Shown in pieces: positions 1 through 10,600 of a stretch of DNA of 64,000 nucleotides. How positions within the stretch are numbered: the first letter of the stretch is position 1; each line of letters starts with the position of its first letter. The notes under the pieces were generated by a model. It did not search any database and was not told where the DNA came from. It saw only the letters and a list, made by a program, of their open reading frames with translations. Position numbers and translations under genes: made by a program. Source of the DNA: Sequoia sempervirens. Lineage: Eukaryota > Streptophyta > Pinopsida > Cupressales > Cupressaceae. The stretch lies in NCBI GenBank assembly GCA_007258455.2, contig VDFB02115099.1, forward strand, positions 1 to 64,000. The letters run 5' to 3'.

Positions 1-236
1 ATAAACTAGAAGTGTTGTTAGTGGCCCGAAACCCCGATCAAGATAAACCCAACCTTTGAAGGTGAAAAGTTCTTTTGACCAACGTGTCTCCAGAGCACCC
101 CCCTTTATTCTCCGTCAGCTTCGCGATGAGCACAACCATCAGTCAATCCGACACCCGGAGCTCAAGATTCAACAAGGTCGCCCTAAGAAGTGAAAGACAT
201 GAATAAATTGAAGATTTTTCTAAGTCTGATGAAAGT

Positions 237-712
237 GGGCGCCCCCCTTGAAGAAAGGCGCCCAAATTTTAAAGCCTTCAGATGATGGAATTTGCAGAAG
301 TAACGTCCAAGAAGGCCTCGCCAAAATCAGTCTGGCTATCCAACGAAACACTCAGACAGTCAGTCCGATCAACGTAGCTCCCGGAATCGAAGATTCACCA
401 GAAGATCAAAGGGAGAAGGAAGAACTTGGAAGTCAGGAAAATGGCTAACACTGGAGAAGTTGGGCGCCCCTAGAAGGAAAAGCCTCCCATGAATTCGGAG
501 GTCGAGATCAAATTTTTAGCCGAAGGTGCCTCCAGAACATCTTCTTCAGAATCAGTCCGGCTCCGCAGTGAACCACTCAGCTCGCCTGTCGGGTAAACCA
601 ATCAACGAGAAATCAGTGGCGAAGTGGCATGTTGAAATTGAGAAAAGTTGAAAAAGTGAGAATTTTGACTAACACTGGTGAAGTTGAGCGCCCCTCTTGG
701 AGAAAGGCGCCC
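237..712. repeat. Repeated GC-rich hairpin motifs in the LTR element interior
   Basis: At 237-263 GGGCGCC and GGCGCCC face each other across 13 bases. At 686-712 a near-identical block has the same design with one mismatch in the left arm. A third block at 462-469 keeps only the left arm. The blocks at about 450-470 and 670-690 share the lead-in AACACTGG(A/T)GAAGTTG. They stand out in otherwise AT-rich DNA. Function is unknown; an RNA structure in the untranslated leader is possible. Confidence 0.55.
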
Positions 713-1208
713 AAACCTTCATGCCTTAGAAGATTTTTGAAGATTTTCAAAATTTCAAAATTTGCTTGAGAAGAAGATGGCGTCCAAACTTGAGAAGCTG
801 AGATTTAGGGTTTTGAAAATAAAAGCAGAAAAAAAAGCAAAACCTAAAATCGAACTCTAAGTCTATTTAACACTTCTTTTCAATGTATTTTTCATTATTT
901 TTGCAGGTAGCATCCAGAGGAGAAAGTTGGAGCAGCAAGTTTGAAGAATTTTTGTGATTAAAGAATTCATAGTTGCTGGTTTTATATCAGATTTTTCAGA
1001 CCAGCAAGCATAAACCATTGTTCTTTCAAGCTTTTTGTTCCAGAAGATCAAATTTTTCAAGCAGAAGGCTAAGGCTTTCAATTTTTCAGTTATTTGGGTC
1101 TTTTTGCCTCCACCTTCTGAAGAATTTTTCAAGAACTTCATCAAGTTGCAGCAAGTGCTTTTATCTTGCATGTCAGTGAAAACCTCAGTGCATTCAAAAT
1201 TCAACCAT

Positions 1209-1433
1209 CTGGGTCCTTTCCAATCAGTCTTCTGAAGAAAACCCATATCGCAGCTTTTTTTGAAAACCTAGGGTTGGCTGCTTTTTCAATCAAACGTCAG
1301 AGTTTTGCAAATCCAATCAACTGGGTCCATTTCTAACGATGTTCTGAACAAAACCCAGATGCCAGCTTTTTTCGGGAAAAATTGAAGAAATTAGGGTTTC
1401 TTTGCTTTTCCGGTCAAAATTCAAGATTTTCAA
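1209..1433 (+). repeat. Degenerate ~112-bp tandem repeat, two copies
   Basis: CTGGGTCC at 1209 recurs at 1321, followed in both by similar stretches with AAAACCCA, a CAGCTTTTTT tract and TAGGGTT. It lies in the non-coding part of the LTR element, ahead of the 267-codon frame. Confidence 0.5.
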
Positions 1434-1607
1434 AGCGGACGATCACAGGTTGTCTTGTATGCGTCGTGCAGACAAAGCCATATCTCAGAAAAATTCTCAA
1501 AATTAAATGGATTTGAAGCACAAAAATCAGCATTCTAAGCCGAGAATTGTTCGAAGACTTATGCACGAACCGAGGCGAGTTTACAGTCATTCTTCAAGTT
1601 TTCTGAA

Positions 1608-2411
1608 ATGGAGTACACTCCTAATGTTTTCAAGTCCGAATCAGCACTTTTTCACAATTACATCAAAACAGCTGAGACAGACTTGCATCACGTCAAGCCG
1701 GTGTTCGACCTACACGCCTTGGAGAGAGCAGGCAACACTTCAATCAAGAACCTGGGTCATTCTGGACTCCTCGCAGCAGCGTCTATTCCTATATCAGTTC
1801 AAAGCCTTGAGTTCGTAATCGCTTGCATTAAGCATTACAACCCGGCTACTAGGGAGATCCAGTCAGCAGATGGCAGGTTGATTTGCAGTTTAAAGCCTGA
1901 CATGGTTGAAAAGTGTTTTTCCATTCCCCCATGGCCTGAAAGTGTGACTCTTTCGAGGGATGAGTGTGAAAAGATGTGGAATATGCATAAAAGACAAATC
2001 CTTGCATGGAGAGAACGTCATGTTTTCAAAGTTAAAACCTACGAGAGGATATCTGAAGAATTCATCACCTACAGGCAAAGGGTGGTTAAAGCTCTCCTTT
2101 TCATCAGCGAATTTGTCATAGAGATCCCCTCTCAGTACAGTCTTGAAGATGGTTCTTATGTCGGGCTTGAGGAGGTGCAAAATCAGTTCCAGAACGTTGT
2201 TCAAAGTTGCAGCCCAGTTGGCGGAAGGATAGGTCATGTTTCAGTGATGTCAGCAAAGTTCAATAAAGCGGCCAATGAGATTGAAGATTTCCTAAGATCT
2301 ATTGAAGATGCCGAAGATATTCTTGAAAAGCGGTGTTTTGCTGTTGATGGTATAGATGCACCGAACCGGGACACAATCTCAAACTTCCTAGCGGATGTGA
2401 TCGAGCTTTAA
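1608..2411 (+). CDS. Retroelement-borne protein of unknown function (267 aa)
   Basis: An uninterrupted 267-codon frame begins at ATG 1608 and ends about 90 bp before the 3' LTR. It is the only long frame in this element. The middle part (CIKHYNPATREI, then DGRLICSLKPDMVEKCFSIP) has the feel of extra proteins carried by some plant LTR retrotransposons, but I cannot name a domain. There is no CCHC knuckle, no DSG protease triad and no RT motif. The C-terminal third is acidic and probably helical, with no signal peptide or membrane segment. A position just inside the 3' LTR suggests an additional 3' ORF or the sole gene of a non-autonomous element. The intact frame implies a young insertion. It could also be a captured host fragment. 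Confidence 0.55.
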   Translation: MEYTPNVFKSESALFHNYIKTAETDLHHVKPVFDLHALERAGNTSIKNLGHSGLLAAASIPISVQSLEFVIACIKHYNPATREIQSADGRLICSLKPDMVEKCFSIPPWPESVTLSRDECEKMWNMHKRQILAWRERHVFKVKTYERISEEFITYRQRVVKALLFISEFVIEIPSQYSLEDGSYVGLEEVQNQFQNVVQSCSPVGGRIGHVSVMSAKFNKAANEIEDFLRSIEDAEDILEKRCFAVDGIDAPNRDTISNFLADVIEL

Positions 2412-2502
2412 AGCAGCTTTCTTCTAGAAGCTTTCTTTCCCGCTTTCTTTCTATTCTTGGAATCATCCTTATCCATTCTTTGAGGATAGAAAGAAGATAA
2501 GA

Positions 2503-3359
2503 TGTAATAGTTGGCGTTTCCCGCTTTTTCTGCTTTTTAGGGTTTTAGTTGTTATCTTGTTTCTAGATTTAGTAATAAAGCTTGCTTGCTGAGCAAGCCC
2601 TAGATTGTGAAAGCAAGGAGATTTTAGGGTTCCCTACTCCTCTGCTTCTCTATAAATAAGAGCCTTTGCTCATTTAGTTTCTTTAACCGTGCTTATGAGA
2701 ACAAAACGCTAATTTCCTATTGTGCCTTCTATTTGTTGCTCAAGTATTGTTCATTTGTATTGTGATAAGCAAATTGTTGAGCCTCTTTAGCCAACAAGGA
2801 GTTAGTGAGATTGCTGTTTTCTATTGTGTTAAGAATAAGTTTGCAAGCCTCCTTAGCTGCAATTTCTTATTCAAGGCATGTTAGAAGGGAGTTTTGTTTT
2901 AGAGATTTGAGTAATAAAATCATGAGCCTCTTTTGCCTTGGTCTAAAATCTCAGATTTCCGTTATCTATGTTATGCTTTCATGATCTTTATTTCAGCTTA
3001 CAGTGAAGTGTGTAGGTGTTTGTTGAGAGAGAGATTGTTAAAGTATTTTTGTCAGAGAATCTACCTTGTTAATTTCTAACTTCTCTTGCTCTGCTATTAC
3101 TTGAGAGGTTAGGAACGTCTTTAGTTTAAGTTAGTCGTAGTTGAACTTCTTATCAGAAAATCTCAGCTGCGGCGTTTGTGTTTAAAAAACCTTGTGCTCT
3201 AAGCTGATCAAAAAGATAGGCAACTTAGTTTTAGTTTACTTTCTTTCAAACACCATCAGCAAGAGGGAGCTTCCCCTCCTAATTTGAAGAGCAGTTTATC
3301 TGTGCATAGCTGTCCGTTTTCAAATCCGCATTCCAGAGGTGCGAATTTAAACGCCAACA
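2503..3359 (+). repeat. 3' LTR of the left-edge retrotransposon
   Basis: The LTR is about 857 bp, from TG at 2503 (uncertain by up to about 8 bp) to CA at 3359, with the inverted terminal pair TTGGCGTTT / AAACGCCAA. It holds a TATA box, and three spaced copies of a GCCTC(C/T)TTAGC-like motif near 2780, 2848 and 2927. Confidence 0.65.
2651..2658 (+). promoter_or_regulatory. TATA box of the LTR promoter
   Basis: TATAAATA lies about 150 bp inside the LTR, in plus-strand orientation, the sense of the element. A transcription start would be expected about 30 bp downstream. From this 3' LTR it could drive readout into CPSF73-I intron 1 in antisense direction. Confidence 0.5.
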
Positions 3360-3805
3360 AAAACCTCATCCAAACGATAGTTCTGAAGTATTAAATCGCA
3401 TTAACAACTCTTCTTCGAGTAAAAACATTCCTTTCTCTCTGAAAAAAAAAAGTAAAATCCTACTAACGGTACAAACGTATTACAACCCTCTTCTTTCAAA
3501 AGCACAACAACATATTTCCCCAAAAGTGTTAAAACCCACTACTTTCAGGCAGCTGTGCTCAAGAGATTCTCAATAACGCCGCAGGTTTATGCAAGTCAGC
3601 TTTCCTTAGTAGGGGAAATCCATTTGAGACCCACTATATTATGTAAAACACTCACAAAAAGCAAATTTAGGCAATTATTGCTGAACATCAAAAGAACAGA
3701 CACGGCATGTATGTTGGGAAATGACAATAAACAGCAAATATGAATGAAATATGAAAGCGAAAAGGAGAGGGGGAGGGACGAGAGAAGTAAAAGAAATGAG
3801 GTTAC

Positions 3806-3937
3806 CAGAACAGTCTTGTTCTTGTAGGTCATGTAAACACAGGAACGACCCACTTCATTGCCAGCCCCGAGAGGAGTGATGATCAATTGATCTCCCTCCC
3901 TCCACACCATCGATTCCTTCCGTTTCAATGTACTCAT
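3806..3937 (-). CDS. CPSF73-I: CPSF73-I exon 1 of the leftmost copy (partial gene)
   Basis: ATG at 3937 opens 44 codons identical to exon 1 of the complete gene at 36243-36112. They end at a GTAACC splice donor (3805-3800) in the same phase. The frame contains [20 protein letters not shown], the start of the metallo-beta-lactamase fold. The intron downstream is interrupted at 3359 by an LTR retrotransposon, and exon 2 is not in the window. Whether this copy is broken or merely has a large intron 1 cannot be told here; if the element is spliced out with the intron, the gene could still work. An in-frame upstream ATG at 3979 would add 14 residues; I prefer 3937 because plant homologues start close to this point. 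Confidence 0.8.
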
Positions 3938-4230
3938 GGCTGCTAATCCACAACTAAAGCCTTCACAACGTTTTTCCAATCAGTGTACACGGCCTGTTTT
4001 GGCAAACTGTCCAAGATGACATATCTGCACTGTAAAATTATCCGTCCTTGCTACTCATAGAAGGGGAAAAACTTAAAAAACAACTGCTGCCCGAAATTTC
4101 AAAGCTCGATGATGAAGGAAAACTAAACCTTGGAGAGATAGAGCGAAAAGCGAGGGGCGAGATATCAGCTAGCTTGGTGTGAATACCAGTTTACCATGCT
4201 CTGTTCTTGTCATACCGCCTTGCACTTGTG

Positions 4231-4332
4231 TAGCAAGAAGATTTGTCAGTCGATTGCAATTATGTTGCAAGAAGAATTGTCAGTCAATTGACATTGTGTA
4301 GCAAGAAGAATTGTCAGTCGATTGCAATTGGT
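4231..4332. repeat. 34-bp tandem repeat, three copies
   Basis: GCAAGAAG recurs at 4233, 4267 and 4301, exactly 34 bp apart, each followed by a TTGTCAGTC(G/A)ATTG block. It lies about 300 bp upstream of the CPSF73-I start. The unit B copy is at 36537-36638. Confidence 0.85.
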
Positions 4333-4355
4333 TAGATTCTTAAAAACACAAAAAA

Positions 4356-4465
4356 TATCTAAGCTGGTGGGAGAATTCTTAGGGAAGGTCTCTATGCCAC
4401 TGCTAGCTTTTATCTAAGCTGGTGGGACAATTCTTAGGGAAGGTCTCTATGCTAGTGCTAGCTTT
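4356..4465. repeat. 55-bp tandem repeat, two copies
   Basis: TATCTAAGCTGGTGGGA starts at 4356 and again at 4411. The two 55-bp copies differ at a few positions only. It is directly downstream of the 34-bp repeat and is conserved in unit B at 36662-36771. Confidence 0.85.
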
Positions 4466-5695
4466 GATCAGCAGTCACTGTCAACTTATTGAAAAATTAT
4501 TTGTGGAGCTGTTGGTTCATGAATATTTCTTTTTTCTGTTTATTTGTAGTCATTTTAATATTAAAAATAATTTAAGATTTCAAGATGAAAAATTGTAAGT
4601 AAATGTCAAAAATAGGGAAAGAAATTTGTGGAGTCTTGTGGCATTTATTTTTAGCCCCTTTTTTTTTTTACAGCTTATTTTCATTTTCTAAATAATAGTT
4701 GTTCCATTAAAAATAAGGAAAGATTTCAAATTATCATTTTCTCATAATTAAAAAATTGCAACATTCAACTATTCAAACTTAAGTAAAAACACACTTAAGT
4801 AGCCACATGCGAACATGGGGTTAGTCACATCCTAAATGCACTTGCTTAGGTTGTTATGGAGAGGGCTTTCTAAAAAGTTCAATGGGTGTCATTGAAATTT
4901 TTTAGGAGTATTAGGAAAACATTATAATTAATCCTTTAGCATTAGTTTTTTGGTCTCATGAGACCCCTTCTCCATAAAAATAGTTCTTAAAACCCCTCCA
5001 TGATATTGAAGCCTTAGGTGGGTGTTATTTATTCTTTTAATTAGTTGATAGGTTATATTTTTTGGTAGCTATCACTCGAAAAGTTCTCACACCAAAAAAA
5101 ACAACTTTCAAGCAATTGAAACATTCCTTGCTCCACATATGAAAAACAAATTTAAACGAACAACCAATATTTTCTTTTAAAAGGCTACAAAATTTTTGTC
5201 TCAAGCTCAAGAATCTAGTAACTCTACAACCTTGATATTTTTATATTCTTTTTGTTTCTTGTGAATAGATAGAAGCAACAACTATAGGGATATTGGTTTT
5301 GGTTCATCTCATTTTTTTAATTTCTTCTTTGGTAGGGTTTTGTAATAGTTTTCCTACAAACTCTACCCATTTTTCTCATAGACATCATTGACAACACAAC
5401 ACAACTTGTGCATAACCTTTAGGTGTATCACTTACCACAGTTTCAATGAATTTTTTATTGGGAATCTCTATGCGATTAGATCATTTTTTGATGCGTTTTA
5501 TTTCATTCTAAACGAAAAAAAAATTATATGTTAAATGAAGGCATTTGTTTTGTGGTTTTATCTATGGTTGTTTTCGTATATGATATTATTGTAATACCTA
5601 GTGTTATATCCCTATTTATTTTGTTCATGTACAGATATTTTGAACTATGAAATGAATTTATGTTTATTTGTTGTTTTTAATATCTAGTTATGTAC

Positions 5696-7420
5696 TATTG
5701 AACACACCAGAATACAGAGAGGGGGATGAATCAATATTCTATCAAATCTCAAACCTTTTGGAGCAAACAGATACTTTAACCTCTACCACATAAACACATA
5801 AACAAGAACATAAAAGATGAAGACAATACACAACACAAATCAGATATATGTGGAAAATCGAGCATTGGGGAAAAACCACAGTGAGAAGAGATGCTAGGAG
5901 CTACTATCCTAATCTAGCCTCACAAAAAGGATCATCATTTAAAACTTTTTTTAGGGTTACAACCCAAGCAAGCTACAACTCCCTTATTACAATTTTAGGG
6001 TTATACCCAAGGAAGCTACAGCTCGTTGATCTTATCCCACACTCAAGAATGATTACAGAATGGCAGTCCTTCCACTGTTTGAAACTAAAAATTAAGCTCA
6101 ATCTCTTTTGATGATTCCAATTATGCTTTGTTGACTCTCCAAATGCATTTTTAGTTGCCTACTAGCCCACTGCTTTCAAAAAATTAAAAAGTTATTGCCT
6201 TCGGCTCACTGCCTCCAACAAACAATTAAGCACACTTCTTCCTATGCCTTTTATCATAGGGATATGGTCAAAATGAAACTGGATAGGGTCTACCACAACC
6301 ACTCTTTCTCTTTCAGTCATTTACACAATCACCATCATATTGCTCGCAATCTATCACCCAAGATCAACTAGGTTTACAATTTATACATGATATTACATTG
6401 ATTACATTTCACATTTCAACCTACAACAAAAATATTACATCTGTAAGTTGGCCAGGGATAAAATAAACAACATCAAACATGTAGAGGGCAAGACCCAAAA
6501 GACTACATGCAACACCAGGAAGAGGAAAATACCTTACGGATCCCAACACACACTTACCTGGTCCCAAAACAATCTCTACATCTTTTATCTTCTATAAACA
6601 TCATTCGTACGCTTTGCAAATACAAATTAGGTCAACCATAAACAAGAAAATATTTAACATGTAGCATGTCGGCCTTCACATCCATTGGTGGTACACAAGA
6701 ATGATAAAACATTATTTGTGTTTCTCCCACATGACTCAACATGACCCATACAACACCTTCAAACACTCCTTAAGCTCCACACAAAATTGAACTTGTGGCA
6801 CACACCATCAACATACCTTAGTCAACCTCAGTAAAGGCATAAACCAACAAAACATTCATTTCAAACCATAGTTTGTACTAGAGAATCCAGAAACCACTCT
6901 ACAAAACATCAACAAGCATCACAATATATTCAGGATCACTCTCATACAACCCTTTCACAACTTCATGCGGTAACAAGCTAGTGCAATCCAACAAACATTG
7001 AAACTAGTCTCTAAAAAATATAGTATGGTACACTATCACTTCTAACTTTTTTTTTCTGTGGAAGGATTATTGACATGGAACTTTGGATATAACACCTTCA
7101 CATATCAATGAACTTAACTTTTGATCTACACAACCATACCTTCAAATGCAAAGATATGCAAAGCAACCTTTAGACCTCTGAGAACATCCTCATAGAATCA
7201 ACACAATCTTCAATCTACCAATCTCAAAAATACATTTTCGGTAACACAAATGATTTGAAACTTGGATCACACATGCCTTGACACTACAAAAATCTATCCT
7301 CCAAACTGCAAGAGCAAAATATAATTAGCGAAGAAATGTGGAGCATTTCTTAGAGACTATAGCAACCAAACAACCAGATTGCAAAGAACTTTTGACATCA
7401 ATGACAACCAATCTGCAACA
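5696..7420 (-). repeat. 3' LTR of the copia element, unit A
   Basis: This uninterrupted LTR of about 1.72 kb defines the native length. It ends at GCAACA next to the polypurine tract. Comparison with the right LTR shows where the nested elements entered. Confidence 0.8.
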
Positions 7421-7435
7421 ATCTCCCCCTTTTTC
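7421..7435 (-). other. Polypurine tract of the copia element, unit A
   Basis: On the minus strand this reads GAAAAAGGGGGAGAT directly before the 3' LTR, the position and composition of a plus-strand priming site. The counterpart in unit B is at 39727-39741. Confidence 0.75.
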
Positions 7436-7662
7436 ATTGATGGAAAAACCACCAAAATCTTCCCCATTAGTGCACAATCTCCCCCCCTTTTACATCAATG
7501 GCAAAGGGAAAATGGACTTTTCTCTCCCTCTTCAAATAATATACAGGCTCCCCCTGTCAGCAACAACCACTACCTACTCCCCTTGAGAGGTAGCCCCCAT
7601 CAGTCCAAGAATAAAGATATGACTTGAATTACTCCCCCTAGACAAATGCACCAATTGTGCAT

Positions 7663-10600
7663 CTAGCAAGAAGAATGGGAAATTATCCCTAACTTTTGTC
7701 TAAGATATTCAAATGTATCATTTTCAAGTGCCTTTGTGAAAATGTCTACAACTTGATCCTTTGTAGATACATACTCCAACTTCACTTCATTATCTGCAAC
7801 CTTTTCTCTTAGAAAGTGATACCTAATTAATATGTACTTGGTTCTAGAATTCAACACTAGATTCTTTGAAATATTGATAACACTTGTATTATCACATAGA
7901 ATAGGAATGGGCTCATCATACTTTATTTTGATAACCTTCAATGTTTGCTTTATCCACAACACTTGAGTACAACAAGATGTTGCTGCAATATACTTTGCTT
8001 ATGTTGTTGATAAAGATACTAGATCTTTCTTCTTACTATGCCATGAAACCAACTTGTTTCCTAAAAGGAATGCACCACCATTGGTACTCCTATCATCAAC
8101 ACAACCGGCCCAATCAACATCAGTGTATGCGCTTAGATCAAAGTCATTACCGTTTGGATTCCATAATCTAGAGTTCTCTTCAAATATCTAAAGATTCTCT
8201 TGACTTCCTTCACATGAGTTTCTTTAGGATTAGCTTGAAATCTTGCAACCAAACATATTGCATTCATAATATCAAGTCTTGAAGCAGTTAAAGTGCAACA
8301 TTCTTCCAACCATAGATCTGTATAGAGTCTGACCAGCCAAAGGAGAGTCATCATCTTTTCTCACATGACAACCAGTTAGCATAGGAGTACTCACAGGTTT
8401 GTAATCTTCCATACCAAACTTCTTCAGCATCTCTTTGACATACTTTGCTTGAGAAATAAAAATGCCATCATCTAGATCAGCAATTTGAAGACCAAGAAAG
8501 AAGGATAACTCATCTATCATAAACATTTCAAATTCCTTCTACATTTCTTCAGCAAACTTCTTGCACATTTCATCATTTCCACCAAAGTGTATATCATCAA
8601 CATATACAACAACTATCAAAATTCTTTCATCCTCAATCTTGAAGTAAAGATTACTATATGTGGTACCTTTCTTGAAACCTCTTTGAAGCAAGTACTTCTC
8701 CAACCTTGCATGCCAAGCCCTAGGAGCTTGTTTCAAACCACACAATGCCTTTTTTATTCTTCCATGTTTGGGTCTTTTGATAACCAGAGTCCATCAGGCT
8801 GCTCTATGTAGACTTCTTCGAAATCTCTATTCAGGAAATTTGATTTGACATCCATATGATATACTTTGAAGTCCTTGTGGGTTAAAAAGGAAAGAAACAT
8901 TCTAATTGCTTTCATTCTTGCTATCGAAGCAAATGTCTCCTCAAAATCAATTCCTTCTACCTATGAATAACCTTTACATACCAGTCTTGCTTTGTTTCTT
9001 ACAACTTCTCCATCTTCATTCAATTTATTCCTGAATACCCAATTTGTTCCTATCACATTCTTGTTTACAAGCCTTGGGAACAGTTCCCAAGTTTGATTCT
9101 TCTCACTTCGATTCAATTCTTCTTTCATTGCTTGTATCCATCCTTCATCCTTGCTAGCATCAACAAAATTTTTTGGTTCTATCTTTGATAATAAACAAAA
9201 GTTTACTTGTTCATTTTTCTTTTCAAGCCTTCTCCTAGTTAATACCCCTTCATTTTTATCTCCAATAATGTGATTTTCTAAATGATTCTTTTGAACATAC
9301 TTGGCAAGAGTCTTACTGTGGTTTTCTATTGTTTTGTCTTTTTCTTCAACTTCTTATTCTTCTAAGTAGGGAGGTGCATTAGATTTGTAGTCCTCAATTT
9401 CATACATATTTTGATGTAAATCTTAATCAACCTTGGCATTCGTACTTTTGATGCAGGAGCATCCAATGGTGTAGGGAAATCTTGCATCACCCAAAAAAAT
9501 TGGTTTTCCTTATTTTCTTTAGTTGTTTTGAGTTCCACGATGACACTTAAGGGATGTAAAACAGTCAGGAGTCAAAAATAGCAAAAAATGGTCACTTACT
9601 ATTTTTAGTAAGTCGGCCAAAACGGGCTCGTATGGACCTAAAAATTTACCCCAAGGAGCATAACTAAAAAACATTTCCGGTCGCGAAAGAATCATCTCAA
9701 CATCCTGCACGGTTTGGGAGATATTAAAGTTTTTGTCCTGAGAAATTTCTCCAATGCAACTTCAAATTCATTTATGAAGACTTTAGAGGCCCCAAAACAA
9801 CTCGAAAAGTTGACAACTGGCCTACAGTGGGTTCATGTGTTGTAGATCTCTTCGAGAGATTTCCAACAATATGCAATAATACCAAACCAGACACCTAGAT
9901 AAAAAGTTATGGCCCCACGAAGTTCCTCCTCTAAAAAGTGAATTTCATTAAAAATTCCTCCTAGGCAAGAAATCAATCGGTGGGACTTTTGGTGCCAAAA
10001 TAAAAGGGAAATTTGAACTTTCTAGAACATTCTAAGGCGGTTATTGGGGTAAAATAAAAAGGGTTAGGTGAGGGTTGTAGAAGGGGGCTCCATTAGTGCA
10101 AATTGTGGCTCTGAATATTATATTTTATTTTTAGAGTTGATTTTGGTGTAATTAATCAAGCCCATGAGGTTGTAGCATGTAAGTTTTGAATCTATAATTT
10201 CATTTTTTGAAAATAATTGAAAGTGAGTTTTTCATTTTTGTCTCGCATCTTCTGTGTTGGTATCTATTGTTATGATTTGTGTGGGTTTCGAGAGGTGTGG
10301 TCCTCATCAACTTTCATCTATTTCCCAGTCTTTTGTTGTAGCACCTGTATGTTTTACTTTGAGTTGAATATCCAAGAAAATATACCCTCATCAACTCTTG
10401 AATCAAACTTCCCCAAAACATCTTCATCTCTTCTCATGTAACATTTTCTTCCAAAGATTCAAAAAATACTTGACAATTATTGGTCTTCCATGTCATAACT
10501 CATAAGAGACCTCTTAGTGTTGTTCACCCTTTACAATCCTCTATTGAGAATATAGACTGTAGTATGAATTGCATCTTTCCAATAAACATCGGGAAGATTT

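Larger units (their letters stand above)
1..3359 (+). mobile_element. 3' part of an LTR retrotransposon, continuing beyond the left edge
   Basis: Homology between the two duplicated units stops exactly at 3359/3360, and the sequence to the left ends like an LTR: the last bases are ..CCAACA, and the inverted pair TTGGCGTTT (2511-2519) and AAACGCCAA (3349-3357) marks the LTR ends. A purine-rich tract (2482-2501) precedes the LTR, as a polypurine tract should. The first bases after the element, AAAAC, are the candidate 5-bp target duplication. Its partner would lie beyond the left edge. The insertion point corresponds to 35664, which is 58 bp upstream of the exon 2 acceptor of CPSF73-I, so the element sits in intron 1 of the leftmost gene copy. 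Unit B lacks it. No protease, reverse transcriptase or integrase is visible in the part shown, so it could be non-autonomous or could have pol to the left. Confidence 0.75.
3938..5695. other. Upstream region of the leftmost CPSF73-I copy, no gene seen
   Basis: This is AT-rich DNA between exon 1 and the copia element. It holds the promoter by position, but I see no convincing TATA box near the start codon. Two short tandem repeats are listed separately. The same region in unit B is 36244-38001. Confidence 0.6.

Noticed and set aside
863..1246. 127-codon minus-strand frame in the LTR element
   Set aside because: It overlaps repeats in antisense to the element, has no recognised domain, and shows no coding signature.
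3596..3979. Single 127-codon protein at the leftmost exon 1
   Set aside because: Only the first part is CPSF73-I; after the GTAACC donor the frame reads through intron 1 into hydrophobic nonsense.
9527..10365. 8-bp TTTGAGTT at both sides of the non-copia segment as an hAT-type target duplication
   Set aside because: The right-hand copy lies inside sequence that still translates as copia, so the match is probably chance and the segment borders are elsewhere.
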